Assembly (NCBI GenBank): GCA_022605425.2
Contig: CM061251.1
Coordinates: forward strand, 83,501-147,500
Direction of reading: 5' to 3'
DNA from: Hamiltosporidium tvaerminnensis
Taxonomy: Eukaryota > Microsporidia > Dubosqiidae
DNA: 64,000 bases
Shown here: positions 11,055 to 25,279 of the stretch, in pieces
How the letters are laid out: each line of letters opens with the position of its first letter
Position numbering within the stretch: the stretch's first letter is position 1
The notes under the pieces: model-generated
The model's database searches: none
What the model was told of the DNA's origin: nothing
The model's input: the letters and a program-made list of their open reading frames with translations, nothing else
Program-made: the position numbers and the translations under genes

Positions 11055-13451
11055 GGAGGTCAGTGTTGATAAATCATAAAACATATACAGTTAATTAAAG
11101 AGTTATAATATTAATTTTTCTTGATTAAAAATGTGCTATATTATTTTTAATTTAGTTAATACATAATACTATAAAAGTTTAAATTTTTTTGATCTACAAA
11201 TACATCAAAATGAATAAATAATATTTTATTTCTTATTTCTTTGTATTTATTTGAGGCTGCACTATTTATATTTATTGTTATATTCTAATGCATTTTCCTT
11301 GTCATAATTCCTATTATTTGCATTTCTGTGGCAAATGTATCAGTAATAACTATAGTTTTATGCATCTACGATTATATGTCCAATATTATACATTTTAGAT
11401 AAATGAATTATCATTATAATATTAATCATGCTTTAATACATCTTGTTACTCAAGAGTTTAATACTTACACTTGTTCAAAGATCGTTTGTTTTTGAAGAGT
11501 TTCTAATGTAAAAATCTTTGATTGAGCATTTCATGTATAATAAATTTATTTCTTTGCCTCTTAACTATTAACGATCCATTATACGCAAAACTAGTAATAA
11601 TTTGTAGACATTCATCGTGTAAAAAATCACAAAAAAATTTTTCAAATTACGCATTTCTGAACATAGCATATGTTTATAAAATCATGAATCTATTATATAA
11701 TTTTTCAAATCTTTTAATAAAGTTATAATGCTTGTTACTATTTAGATATCGAATTTTTAACTAATATTAGATATATTTATATTCTATTCTAAGTTTTTAT
11801 ATTTAAAATTTCATATATTCTAATAGAAATACCTGTAAATAGATTTTCGGAATTATTGTAACCATATGTATCAATTTTTTAGAAATAGCTTTATTTAATT
11901 CAGATACATCGTTTTTTAGTCAATGAATGCCAAATTTCTTTATAAGGGGGGAATGTCTTATATTGTTTTCATGTCATTATGCAGTTCTGGTTTTGACATA
12001 GATAAATGCCCCGTCTTAAAAACCATCTTTATTCCGAAAAATAACTAAATTGCAAAGCAGTTCATTAAAAAAAATGTAAACCAATTGATTAACAAGATAG
12101 TTTCCTGTGTTGTTAAGCCCGTGGTTGGAGTCTGATTGAAAATTGAAAAGCATCATAGGCTGCAAAACCAGCAGAATTTCTACTTATCCGACACTTCCAA
12201 ATTGTTTAAGATTAAATAAGATATATCTCGGCGACTTAAATGAGGTTTTAGACGTTGCAATGCCAGACCAAAAGATAAAATCTGGCATTTAGCTTTTAAT
12301 CTGTAAAATGTTTTATATTTGTATCTCATAAGCGCCAGGACTTCTAATCTGAGCTGAAAGCCTATATTTCCATGATTTTACACGACCATTACTACAAACT
12401 TATCGCTATCTTTCAATCGGTTTACATAAACAACTACAACTAACTTTATAAAATTTTCATATTTTTGTAGAGTCTCGCCTCCTTAAACAAATTCTTATCG
12501 AAATCAACCAAAATGTAGTATGATTTTAATCTACTAAAAATCCAAATACTGACTATTATATTGATTTCACATAATCATCAGCAAAAAGATAGCTGTAATG
12601 TTGTAACCCATTCTGTCTCTTTCTATCATAAAATTATTTCTTATACAAAGGATTTTTTTAGCGGTATCAAAAGACACCTTTATTACCTATAGATTTAACA
12701 AAAATTGTTGTATTCCATTATTTTTCCCGCTTTCGTTTATTACATTTAGTTGCTAATTACATTAATTAACGTAAAAGCAAACAAATTAAAAGGATAAAAA
12801 AACCAAATATTGGTAAATCTATGTATTTTTCAAAGTTTATTTTAGTAGCTTAGAAGTAATTATTTTCCTTTTTATGACATAAGATTAAAATAAAGAAAGT
12901 CCAAATATAAAGGAATCGTTAAAAAGCTATACGAAGACATCGAGCAATAGAATACTTTGAAAAATAATTTACTCAAATAACATTTTGTTGAATGTTCTTG
13001 ATTTTATTATATTAACTTTTAAATAATCAATTTTCTAATTTCTTATGTTTGTGATTTTATTCGTTTTCAGTTCCTTTTTAGCGGTTTTTTTCCGCAAAAA
13101 ATGAAAAAATGTATCGTTCCCACCCACATGCAACTATCAGATATGATAACATGCAAATTTATCTTTGGCTATCTTTCAACTCAAATAGAGGAAACTAACT
13201 CAATAAAATGTTATTTTAAATCCGAAATCTTTATATTTAATATTTAAGTATTAGGAAATGTTATACACGTATACCATACGATATAAAATATTCGAGAAAA
13301 TTTCAACAATAGCTTTTTAAAATAATAAAAACCACAATTTTATTTTACAAAATAATTTAATTTATTGCTATTCTATAATCTAATAATCAAATTTTTAAAT
13401 CAATATTGAACCAAAAAGTCATGTATTTGATCAATTTTCTACGCCAAACAT
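11055..13451. other. AT-rich desert with faint coding relics
   Basis: No intact gene. A minus-strand stretch near 12330-12090 gives protein-like runs (for example LQRLKPHLSRRDISYL and FNQTPTTGLTTQET) broken by stops, so it is probably an old gene or transposon relic with no assignable family. The rest is AT-rich and featureless. Confidence 0.5.
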
Positions 13452-14892
13452 ATGAAAGTATTTTATTTTTTGTTTCTAAATCAATTATGTTTGTCTACAT
13501 CTAAAAAGAGAAAGAGTTCATACATTCCCAAGTCTAATGGTGATTCTATTCAACAAATTTCCACTTCATCTTAAACGAGTACAAATAAAAAATTTAAAAT
13601 TGAACATAAAGATATAAAAAGAGAATATAATGATCCTAAAAAAAGCGAGTTAAAAAACATGTATAATGATATAGTAGAGTGTATTAGGTTTTTTGAGAAT
13701 AAAAAAAACGAAGAATTATTAGAGGGAGGAAATTTTAGGGTCTATAAATAAGTGAAAGAAGTGTTGGATAAGTTTTTTATAACTTACAATTCTCGGCAGA
13801 AAACTCCCAAAAAAGAAAATGGAAGCTATGTTCAGCCATATTCCAGTGGAGTAGTATTAAAAGAATTAGAAGAAATGTGAAATTATGTGAAAAATAAAAA
13901 TATCATGGATCCTGGATTTGTAGACAAAAATTTTGAATTTTCTAATAAATTAATTCAAATCGAACGGAGCAAATATGATAATTTTATAGAAGACGATAAT
14001 AAAATTTTGGTGCAAGAAATTGAATTGAAAAATAAATTTAATAATATACTGTCTAATAAAAATTATTCATTTTTACAAGATTTGATGTATTTTCATTTTT
14101 ATACAAAGATAATTTTAAATCCAATCTAAAATTTGGTAACGTTTTACTTGCGGCTTTTTTATTTGAAGTAATTGAAATAGAATTAGAAAAAATGTTTGAT
14201 ATTTGAGTCAAAAGAGCAAGAATCAAGTAGTTTTGAATTCGAGATAAATATATTGTATTTGCGACCTTTACTTTCACAAATTTTAATTTTGATAAGTGAC
14301 AACTCTTCTCATGTTAATTTGTATTTTTATTCGAGTATATTAAATTTCATGTCTTATTCACTTAAATTGAAGGGAATACTAGAAACATCTTTTTGTAAAA
14401 TTATGTTAAATATTATATATTCCTGTTGTTTTTATATCGAAATCAAGGATGCGGTTGCTTTACTAGATTCTGTAATTGACATTGGTAGAGATATTCTGGG
14501 TGGATTAAACAATACAAGGTTACACTTGAAAAATTCACAGATATTCTGAAGAGATTTGCAAAAGAAGAGTTATTGTGGGATCGTATCCTGGCATTAAGAT
14601 TATTTTACACAAAGTACAAAAGCAAACTAGCTCATAATATTTTGGACAAGTTATATACCAAACAGAATACTTTTACTCAAGAAAAAATTATATCTCTTAG
14701 AAACACAGATATTAAAAAGTGGTTTAAAATATTAATTACAAATTTTATTTGTACGAAATGATGAAAATAAAGATTTTTGCACGGTATGATTTATCAAATG
14801 ATCATTTAAAATCAATTTGTACGTTTGAATATTCAAATATGAGGTTAATGAATGATCATTTACGAAAATTCCATAATTTCTTAGATAAATAA
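13452..14892 (+). pseudogene. Decayed secreted-protein gene, family copy 2
   Basis: Starts at ATG 13452 with a signal-peptide-like segment (MKVFYFLFLNQLCLSTS, then KKRK). The same frame runs to 14129 interrupted by three in-frame stops: TAA 13572, TAA 13749 and TGA 13878. The frame then shifts (segment FLFEVIEIELEKMF, to TGA 14204), shifts again (14196-14549, with the CCFY-x(4)-KDAVALL motif), again (14573-14761, LALRLFYTKYKSK) and again for a terminal segment ending at TAA 14892 (YSNMRLMNDHLRKFHNF). The segment order equals that of 2780-4238, so the two are paralogous dead copies. No transmembrane segment was seen in the body. Function is unrecognised. The retained frame over the first 680 bp suggests that inactivation is not ancient. 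Confidence 0.8.
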
Positions 14893-16859
14893 TAAATTAA
14901 AGATTTTTATTTTCATTAAATTTAACCAAAATTAATTTTTGATCAATAAAAATATATGCTTGTGATATTTTTTCAGTTATAACAGTTTATCCTTTAAGTA
15001 TTTATATTTGAGATATCGTAAATTGTAAATTGTATTTGAATATATATAAATCTAATATGCATCTATGCCTTATTTGTACTCGACGTATATTTTGTATATT
15101 ATATAGCAATACCGATATCTTAGTTCTATATTTTTTGGCGTTTTTTAACTTCTAATCTAACTAAAATAACCAAGCGATGAATAAAAATCAGTTAAGAATG
15201 TTTACTGAACGATTTCCGGTTTTCATCAAATCTAAATCCTATTAAATTGTAAATCAAATAAACCGACTAATTATTTGTTTGGTTTAAATTTAATAATTGT
15301 TAATTTGCTCTTTAAAATTCATCAATTTTGTTTAGATGTTTTCGTTATAAGAAAACCCTCTAAATGTAGTGATTTCATGGTTAAAATTGAACCAATTTTG
15401 TGATTTGGAATTTCGATTTAAGAAGATTGTATTACAGATTTGAGGCTTTGAATAATATGTTGAGACTTGAAGTTTGAAATATTCGTTTAGCCGATGAATT
15501 TTAAGGTATGCAAGAAGTTATAATATAATGTAAGCTCATTTGTTTGTACTTTCTTTTTGAACGGAATTATTCTTTTCAATTGCCTTGGATTTTTAATAAT
15601 AGCTTTTAAAATTATAGATTAATATTGCGGTTTTCATGGTTAAATAAAAAAGAGTTTTGTGTCTAAATAAACGGTAAAAAATACTAAACATTAGATAATG
15701 CTTTCGCAAAAAAAGCATTCTAATCATTCATTTCTGTTCCAATTCTTCTTTAATTGATTTGTTTTGCTATTTTAAAATCTAATACTAGATTAAACTTTAA
15801 ATGCCAATGGCTTTTAGCTGCTCAGATTATAATTAAAAACAGACAAAAACAAGCAAAAAAACAGATAATTTGTTAAGGAAAATGAGAAAAGAATATTTGT
15901 ATAGGTAAGAAAACTACAATGGAGTTTTCTTAATGTCAAAAATATTTCAAAAAAGTCAAATTCCACGTTATTCTGTCAAGAGAATATTTCAAGCCCAGCT
16001 TAAAAATTAAATATATCCACTTTATAAAAATTTTAGCGATGAATTTATATCTTGCGTTAAGAAATCCTATATTAATAATTGCATGATCCTATGCCTCAGA
16101 GATCAATATGAGGTAGCCGAATTAAAAATAGATTATTACGTCGTGAAATAAGGAATCTTCTCTATTAAAAAATGGTGGAGGTAAAAAAGTATTTTTGATA
16201 AATAAAAGTGTAATTTATATTTAAAACTAATTTCCAAGGCTAAAAAACCAAGTAAGCAATCGAGAAATTCCATTTCTTGGCTCTTCTTTTATAGGAACAG
16301 AGCATGACCTATAAGTAAATTGGAGCCTCGCCAAACTCATGTATTTTATAGAAATTTATTTTAATTGGTTAAATTATCCGCCTAACGAAAAGGGAAATTA
16401 AGTCATGAACCTTCATTGTAGAAGGACAAAATTTGTTTGAATATAGCCACAAAAAAGACTGAAAAAAGCTTTTACTACCTTTAAATCTCGGTTATAATCT
16501 TTAATCTAAGAATAGATTTTCAAAATTGTAAGAGAAATCGGAAACGTTCATCTTCTTATGAACGAGATTTAAATGAACTCATTATTATGTTTAAACATAA
16601 AAAAATCCATTGACTCAAGAGACTAGGTGCATATTTGAACATTTTTCATTAAAAAATAAGAAAAGGCTATACTAACACAAATCTATATATTGGAACCAAA
16701 GAAGAACTAATGCGAAACATCAAACGGAAGTTTACCATACCTTATAAAGCACTTTATTAATTATTTCATACAGAAACGACACATATAGAACCAATCTATA
16801 TTAATGTTATAAATTGAAAGTAAGCATATAGAACAAAGAGAGCAAAACAAAAGACTGAA
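14893..16859. other. AT-rich desert
   Basis: No supported gene or repeat. Short protein-like runs occur (for example near 16700-16750 on the plus strand) but none exceeds about 25 residues without a stop. Confidence 0.5.
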
Positions 16860-17070
16860 CATAAAAGCATAAACTTATAAAAAAATAATGAAAGACTCAG
16901 ACACGATGCACAAATTAAGCTTGTATGTCGAAAAACTGTCTCAGAAACAGCAGATTATGCTTCCATAAAAAAACTTAGAGTTTAATGATTTAAATATCTG
17001 GAATGTAGATTAAATAGAGGTAGGTATTACTAAGAATTTAACTTCTGAAATTCTATTTTTCAAAAATCTA
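16860..17070 (+). mobile_element. Possible very old R4-like endonuclease relic
   Basis: On the plus strand the end of this stretch reads IEVGITKNLTSEI followed by a Lys-rich run. This lines up with the IEVGITSQDSL-x-K region of the R4 endonuclease ORF at 26656-27888, and nucleotide similarity continues for about 65 bp. Upstream residues are protein-like but broken by stops. Because the match is short, it is only a candidate. Confidence 0.3.
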
Positions 17071-20000
17071 AAAATAAAATATAAACGATTTTAATTATAT
17101 TTTAAGCAAAATATTGTGACACAATGACAAATTTCTGCTCAACTATTTAAATGTTTAATCTGTTTCATTTTTCTGAACATTATATTTTACTAAGTTAATA
17201 ATTGAAAATTATTTTACTAAAACTTATTTAGTCAACAGTATTACGCTCCAAAGAGCTCTGGTTTCATTTACTATAAACTTTATTTTATCATGATCAAGTG
17301 TCGCTCTTTCAATTCCTCAAGTACCAAGAGTAGGCAGATATTTCTTTGAAATTATCTAGCCAGTATGTTTTAATCTACAAAAATTTCTTTGAACAACTGG
17401 CATTGGCTTATAAATTCTTTTAAATACCATACTTTCTTATATTTGTTCAAAATAAACCAATCATCGGGGTTCCTTTTCTTTTAATTTTGTTTAACCATTC
17501 TATATTTCGCAATGAATGAAATGCCATAATGTTTTTACAAAGAACAACTCTTTTTTTAAAGTTCCTTATTAACCCGTATATTCTATATATTATCTTTATT
17601 TACATATGCACATTATCGCTTCCCATTGAGTTTTCAATATCTAGGTTCTCACAGCCGTACATTGCTATAAATCAAAGAAAAGTTCATTAAATTTTCTTAC
17701 TTCTCCAGCTTAAAAATTGTGATTTTGGGATTTCTTGTAAGCGTAAATATGCTTTATGTCCTGCTTTAATTCTCTCGGATGATACACCACTGTACTCATT
17801 ATTCTTCGTGAAAAGAACTCATAGGTATTAAAAGAAGAAATTATTTCAAGCAGTATAGATCTACTTAAAAAAGGTGGATTTTTCTCTGGTTACTCAAAGC
17901 CATCATGTAGGTATTTAATTTTAATAAATATGAAGACCTGAGTTTCTTGTTTTACTGCGCGAAATTTCTGACAAGATCGCGAAAGTCGTCTAATTTTTAA
18001 GATATGATATCGATGTGGTCGGTATAGCCTAAAATGCACTTCTCTATTGTAAAAAAATTCTTACGGAAAAAATCTCTACGATACAATAGGATTTACAAGC
18101 TCGATATTAAAAAGCACACAGGAAAGCACATCTCTTTGTCCCGAACCAAGGCATATTTTGAAATTTTCAGATCGTTTTTCTGAAATAAAGTTTACTCTTT
18201 GACTTTTTTAGAGTTTTCTGAATTAACTTACGAGTTTCTCGAGAATCTGCGATTTAAATGGTATTGAATAGTAGTTTTTCGCCCAAAGCTATCATATATC
18301 TGTTTATTGTTTACAAAAACCACCAATTTTTATAGAAAACTTTATAAACTTGGTAAAGTTAAAGAATCTTCTATTTCACCCACAAAAGCATCTCAGATAA
18401 CAGAATTAATTGAATACGATTTTAATCTAAAAATTTCGCTGTGAATTAAGTAAAATATGCTGCAAAGATCGATATAGACTTCATTTCAATAATCTATAAT
18501 AAGCGGATAAATTTCGTATTCTTATTTGATGCAATGTAAAATATTTCGGGCATATTTTTTCTAAATAACAAACTCTTCACATAATCAATTGAACTTTCAT
18601 AAAACATTATCTCGTTAGATTTTTTAAAAAAATCACCGCTTAAATATGTAATGCTTTTGATAAAATATATATTAAACCGTTTGCTTAAATATTACAAGCT
18701 CAAGCTACACTATCTATTTAAGCTTATTGTAAAGATAAATCTCGAGATTTATAACATATTCTTATGATACATTACAATTTCTATGAATTTAAACAATAGA
18801 AATATTAGGAAATATTAAATATAAAACGACAATGAGATTGAAAGGCATTCTTTGCCAATAGAAGTCCACGAATTTTTAGTTTGTGGGTTTAAAAAAACCA
18901 AGAATAGATAATACGGCTCTAAAATGATTCTCTATCAACACGATGCTTTCTTGGAATTACAACGAAATGTTAAATATATTTATAGTATAATCTCGATCAA
19001 ATAAATATTTCTTTGTAATTTAATAATAAATGACAATTTAAAGAATAAACTATCCACGAAAAAGAAGAAAGATTAAGCTGTTTTCTTATTTCAAATTCAA
19101 ATCATAAGATAGTTTCAACTTTCTCAAAAGCAAACCCATACAATTGTCAGAAGCTTCTCTACCCCAAAAATGGTAAAAAAATAATATATTTCTTTCATAA
19201 ATATTTATTAAAACAGAAAGCACTAAAACAATTATAGTTTATATGTCATTGTTATAAATATACAGATTTTATTTATAGAATTTTTTCGGCCATAAAACAG
19301 GTATTTTTACTGAACGTCCTTGTAAATAGATTTTATTCTTAAATATCTGGTTTCTGAGTCATTCGAAGCCGGAAGAAAAATATTCGTGCACCTCGGAAAT
19401 ATTTTATTCCATAAAAACTCTAATATTACTTCATTCAAACATATATTTCATAAAAAACCTTAATTTAATTTAACTTAAACATATATTTTAAAAAAATATT
19501 TCCTTTTCATATAAAATTTACAAATGAAAAATAAGTTTTTTCAGATAATTTTTTGCATAATAATCTTATTTATAAGCCTATAAATGTAGCTCTTACTGTT
19601 ACCCATAAATATTCTTACAACTGAAAAGAATAATGTTCTTTTTTTTCTAAAGTGAATATTTCATATATTCACTGGAATGTATATTATTGTAAAGGATTTG
19701 GCTGAATTTATTTTGTAACCTTATTTTTATAAATTAACGGAATATATTAGCGAGTCAATTGCAATAACACCTTATATTTTTTCTTAAGTTTTGGATTTGA
19801 TCGTTTTCTTGTCATATTTTCGATCAAATTTGTTTGTAAAAGATATTAGTTTAGGGAATAAATTTACATTTAAATATTAGCCTATTTTCTTAAATATATA
19901 TTTCAAAACTAAAATCTACATTAAAAGGAGCAAGAAATCTTACAATGTCTAGATCACAAATTTTCAAAGCCATTTCTTATATTTTTTAGACATTTTTTAT

Positions 20001-21324
20001 GGTTTTAAATTGAGTAATACACCCGTTTATCTTTCTATTGTATTTTTGCTGATTTATCAAAGACTATAGATTGGTTTACAGAATTTCTTAAAATATTATC
20101 CATCAAATTTGTTTTTTAACCAAAGAATTTACACGCCCTAACTCTTGTACAAATAAATTTCAACTGAACACATGATATCCAAATTCTACCGAAGTATCTC
20201 CGTTTCAAGATATATTATGATCTATATATCCCCACTTTAAATATTTCATGATTAATATATTTTTATTAATTACATTTCAATTTATATAATCAATTGAATA
20301 TTACAGTTCTATCTGTTCATAATCAATTCTTTACTAATAAAGTTCAAAGAAGCGAACTGATTTTTTAATTCAACATAACAAATGACAACATAAATTTATC
20401 ATCTTAACCTTTTTAGCTTAGGTTAGGTTTTTTATTCTTTTTGTTTAAATTTTATAATCTTCTGGCAGTAGGTTCATTTGTACGTTTCTTATTTGATTAA
20501 TACTTAAATTTCAGAACACCTTAAGCAAATCCCTAAAAATTCATTCTTTTTTTTTGATTATCATATTTCTCTTCTTCTGATTCACTTGCTTTTATTTTTC
20601 TCAATGCTTTAAACCTTTAAATCATATTTATTCTGTTGAGTTTAAAATCCATTTTCCTAACAGTTGTTGTTTTTTTTATTTGATAACAAAAAGATGTGTG
20701 GAATAGATTTATTTATCTAGAAAAAAATACTTTTTCGTTTGTTTCATACTGTATTTGTATATCTATGGTTGTATAGCTTGCTAGTATCTTCATTTTAATT
20801 TAATTGATAATTACATTATATCAGACTATCCGAGCACTAATTATTTTATAAAATTATCATTCACTAGATAAATAAATAATTACAAACAGAAAAAATAAAA
20901 AAACATTTATTCTACGACAAATTGTTTATCGCTAGAAAATCAGCTCAAAGAAACTGTTTTCTAGATTTTAATACATTGATTGATATTTTACAATTATTTC
21001 TTAAAAAACCAAAAAAGGAATATTTATAAATCTCTTTCCATGTATAAAAACCAGAAAAGAGATTTTTTACATGGATCTACATAATTTTTTAAACCATTAA
21101 AACATTTTTAAAATTTTTTGTTCTATTTATTCACAATCTTATTGTTTAAATACGATTTATTTAAAAATCATAAGATTCGTATTCTCTATTGAAACACTTT
21201 TATTAGTCTCTTAAATTTTTTGAAACCATTAAAAATTTCTTGATGTTTCTCTTGGCTTAGTCATGATATTACTCGATTATAAAATATTAGATATTCAGGA
21301 AAAGAAGGAGATATTACTTTAACA
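17071..21324. other. 4-kb gene desert
   Basis: No open frame of about 60 codons or more on either strand. The stretch 17600-18300 has a somewhat higher G+C content and mixed codon-like runs with many stops, as expected of a decayed gene, but nothing could be aligned to a family. The rest is AT-rich. Confidence 0.5.
20781..20865. repeat. Dispersed repeat pair, copy 1
   Basis: Shares an 85-bp block with 22002-22087 in the same orientation: a stretch containing tatcttcattttaat, then ttatatcagactat-cgagca and attattttataaaattatc. The two copies are 1.2 kb apart. Confidence 0.7.
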
Positions 21325-21679
21325 GTGCTTAAGGTTGTATTTAAGTTATTTTAAATTGCATTTTAAATATGTAAAAGATTTAGCTTGGTATATAGGAGTC
21401 TATTGAAACCAAACTAATTTTTAACCCAGATAGAAAGAGCTTTCTGGGTGCCAAATACAAGAATTTCTAAAAAAATATATTTAATGTGGTTTAAAATATA
21501 CCTTTCTAAGAAATACCTAGTAAGTAGCCCTTTAAGAAATACACAATTTTTACCTTTTTAGGAAAAATAATAATAATTAGCTTTTACGCTAGTAGAAATA
21601 GATCGAATTTTACATTCAACAAAAAAAGAATGACGAATATTAGATTTATATTCTTAAGTATCTTTGAATGAGCAGTACT
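21325..21679. repeat. MITE-like dispersed repeat, copy 1
   Basis: A 355-bp non-coding block whose reverse complement recurs at 45268-45593 with about the same length and the same order of landmarks: the outer gtgctt end, taaaagatttagcttggtat, a hairpin-like agaaagagctttct, taatgtggtt, the duplicated aaatacc/ccttt segment, agcttttacgct and a final ttgaatgagcagtac end. No ORF, which fits a non-autonomous element. Confidence 0.8.
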
Positions 21680-22001
21680 AACTTATTTTTTTATTTAGGA
21701 CTTTAAAACTTCTACTAATATGTTTTCTGATATATTTCTAAAGAGTTTTCATTTCTGAATTCTTTTTCTTCCTTTTAAAAATTTCATAATAAAATTCGGT
21801 ATTTTTAATCAAAAAAATTTATCTTTCTGATTCCTATGCATCTAATTTTTCAAAGCTTACTTCAGTATTTTCTATTTTTCCGCTCATCCTGCCTTTTTTC
21901 TCATGAATTCCTTATTCCTTCTCCTTTGCCTCCTTTCGTTTAAAAAAACAAACTATTTCTGATTTTCCTCATTAATCAATATATTACTTATATATTCCTA
22001 C

Positions 22002-22087
22002 TATCTTCATTTTAATATTTTAATTTGTTTAATTATAACATTATATCAGACTATTCGAGCATTAATTATTTTATAAAATTATCATTA
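22002..22087. repeat. Dispersed repeat pair, copy 2
   Basis: Partner of 20781-20865 in the same orientation. The ttatatcagactat core is unchanged. Confidence 0.7.
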
Positions 22088-22269
22088 AATAAGTAGATTT
22101 ACTACAAGAAGATCTTCAAAAATGAATTCTATCCTAATATTAGTTATATAAAGCTAAAATAAGCTCAAAACTCAAATTCTAATATCTTTGTTACCTTAAA
22201 TCTTACTTTAAAAATATATTTGAAGTAATTAAACAAAATTATTTGAATATCTTATTCTTGTAACACATT

Positions 22270-22505
22270 AAAATCTCTATAAATAATATTTAACAATAAT
22301 TACTTTGAATATATTTTAAATTAATAAAACATTTTTAAAGTATTCTAAATTAACAATCTCTATTAAAATTATATTGAAAAATAATTACTTGAATACATTA
22401 TTAAACCAATAAAAAGCTTTAAAGTATTCTATATTATAATTCTATAAATAATATTTAACCTTAATTACTTAGAATATATTTTATATTAATAAAATATTTT
22501 TAAAA
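22270..22505. repeat. Tandem AT-rich repeat, about 85-bp period
   Basis: Three degenerate copies of a unit containing tctataaataatatttaac, an attacttgaatat segment and ttaataaaacatttttaaagtatt. Non-coding. Confidence 0.7.
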
Positions 22506-22739
22506 TATTTATCTTATACATATCACACTATGATTCCTGTGTAAAATTTAAAAAGAAATCCTTTAAGAGTCTTTTTTATTTCCGAACACCATTATCAGAT
22601 TCTTCTATTTCTTAGAGTTTTAAACATTTCCATATAAGTCTTCATGATATTAATCGATTATATAAGAGACCACTTATATATTCCTACTTATATCCTTATT
22701 TTAAGTCATATATGCTTCTTACATTTTAAATATTAAATA

Positions 22740-22860
22740 TTTCTAACTTATATATTACTATTTATATCCTTATTGAAACTTATATATTACTATTTATATT
22801 TTAAATATTAAATCTTTCTAACTTATAAATTAATTACATATATCCTTATTATAACTTATA
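22740..22860. repeat. AT-rich flank shared with the 3' side of the second R4 copy
   Basis: Contains repeated acttatatattactatttat and attttaaatattaaatcttt segments directly before the R4 5' truncation point at 22861. The same segments follow the 3' end of the other R4 copy at 28125-28200. Confidence 0.7.
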
Positions 22861-23805
22861 AGGCCACGAAACGGAGCTGTGTTCTGTTATATCCAGGATA
22901 GAAATGTATTCTGGGGAGCAGATGGTATGTGTCAACATTGCGGGAAGTCTGGTAAGACTGTAGATCATCTAGCAACTCGATGTGAAAAAATGCTAGGTCA
23001 TGACTACACCAGACGGCATAATGAAGTGGTTAGATGTCTACACTTACTTCTTCTAAATAGATATAATTTTAAGTCTTTAAAACGAATAAGGAGTCACTCA
23101 GTTCAAAAAATTCTTGATAATAAGTATGCAGAGCTAAGAGTGGACACCAGAATTAAGACTGATGTTAAAATTCGGAATAACAGACCGGACATATTTATTT
23201 TAGATAAGAAGAAGAATAAGATAACACTCATTGAAGTAGGAATCACTTCTCAAGATTCACTTCAAATAGTCATAACTAATAAAAGTTGGGAAGTATGACA
23301 TCCTAGCCAATAAGTTGGGTCTTATTTATATGTGTAGTCTTGAGATAATCTCTTTATGTAATGACCTGAGACGGTATTGTGACAAAATACCATAAATCTC
23401 ATCTTAAAAGACTAGAAATACCCATGAATGTAGAGGCATACATTCAGTCTATATTACTTAAGAAGACAGTCGAAACAATTTCCTTTGATCGACGAAGAGG
23501 ACTTGAGTCAGGACAAATGCCGAAGAGAGCTGGGAGAGAGCGTTAATGGGTGTTATTATGAGATCAGAGATGCATGAGGAACCAATACCCCCTTTAAAAG
23601 AAGCGAAAACAGAGGAAGATGGTGCAAAAAATTTACAACCAAAAAATAAAGCACCCCTTATTTCACAAGGAGGAACCACTTTAGAAGAACCGACCAATAA
23701 CATAAATAAATAGTCGGATTTGGAAGAAGAGACAAAAGTGGTTAAAGAGGTAGAAGAAAATATATAAAAATGGTAAAAAAATTTTAACTCAGAATTTTAT
23801 TAAAC
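22861..23805 (+). mobile_element. R4/Dong-like non-LTR retrotransposon, 5'-truncated copy
   Basis: Sequence matches the element at 27181-28118 nearly base for base from a sharp start at 22861, as expected for 5' truncation during target-primed reverse transcription. The 139-codon frame at 22879-23298 keeps the zinc knuckle (CQHCGKSGKTVDHLATRC), the RHNEVVRCLH motif and the endonuclease PD...IEVG core (RPDIFILD). It breaks at 23298 and continues in other frames to about 23545. The 3' untranslated part ends in a tail with ttaactcagaattttattaa near 23795. The element cannot move by itself. Confidence 0.85.
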
Positions 23806-25279
23806 AAAAAAAATACACTTAGATATATACTATTAGATAGGTAAAACAATTTATTATACTACACCTTCTTCTTTAAATGTATTTTTATCTAATTTTATTT
23901 CTCTAAATATTAAAATCTTATATTCCATCCTAATATAATTTCACATTAATTAAATTCATTCTGATAAATTTCTTATAAATTCAATCTTAATTTTATTCGA
24001 TGATTTAATTTTAATCTTATCTAATAAAATGATGCCTGTATGATTACTTTGGCATTTAATTCGTATACTTTTGTCCCTAATTTTTATTTAGAAGTTCTAA
24101 ATACTAACCAAGTAACTTAAAGATCAAAACAATAGAATTAAGTTTCTGTATTAAGAAGATTATTTTAAATAAATATGATACAGGTCTAATCTTGAATTTT
24201 ATTCCTAGTTTGAACTATTTGTGAATAAATCTTAACAAAAAATTCTTAATTTCACTTATATTAAATTAAAATAATACTTTAAGTGTATAGAATGCTAGTA
24301 TGAGATATATCTTTGATATAATATTATTCTTAGCATCTAATTATGTTTTATTATCGTATGTTACCCAAAAAATTCTGTTGCAAACATACAGTGGATTACT
24401 AGTATTTTACAATATATTATGCTATTAATTTACTATGTATTTCTCTGTTGCCTGATAGACATCAAAAGATTGCATTTACATGTGTTTTTAATCTATCAAA
24501 GATTTTGGCACGTATTGGAGTATAAATATAGCAGATTAAAACAAAATTTTCGGTTTATAAATTATCTATGATTGCGACTTCTTAATATAACAGATTTGTT
24601 ATAGTGAGAAATCCCAAAAAAAATATTTTTTTGATAACCTATTTAAAATTTAATTATAAAAGTCGGACTTATAATCTCATTCAGTAGCTAAAAATTTTAA
24701 AATATATAAATTCAAATAAAATGTAGGACTTAAATAATCGTGTTTGCTAGCTGAAAAGGGTAAAAAAATATCTACAAACTAAAATAAAATGTAAAATTCT
24801 TTTTTTTATTCTCTTCTATCAGATATAAAGTACTATTATGGCAATATTTTTATTAAATTTCGTCTATTTCGAGAAGATATATAATTTTAGCTATTTAAAA
24901 TCACACTCTGCTCGAATACACTTAAAAATTGAAAAACTAATCGATAAAAGAATAAAAGATTTTAAATAATTGGCTTAAATAAATCTCTTTTATTACAAAA
25001 CGAAAGACATCTTCAATTGATGATTTAAAATATTCAATTGTTTAGTATTTTATTTGAAGGTACCAATATAAGATATGATAATAAATGGTAGATGAATTTT
25101 ATTAAAAATTAATTTAATATCTGATGTAAATCATTAAGGAAATTAAAATATGATTAAAAGATTATTAATAACCTTTTTTCATTTTGATACACTTTGTTTA
25201 AGATAAAGAAAATCACTGCAGATTTATAAACAAACACTCGATTTCAAATCTATATAACAAAAAAAACAATAATAAACAA
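23806..25279. other. AT-rich intergenic region upstream of the RhoGAP gene
   Basis: No coding frame or repeat of note. The start codon at 25280 lies in an A-rich leader (aataataaacaaatg). Confidence 0.5.
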
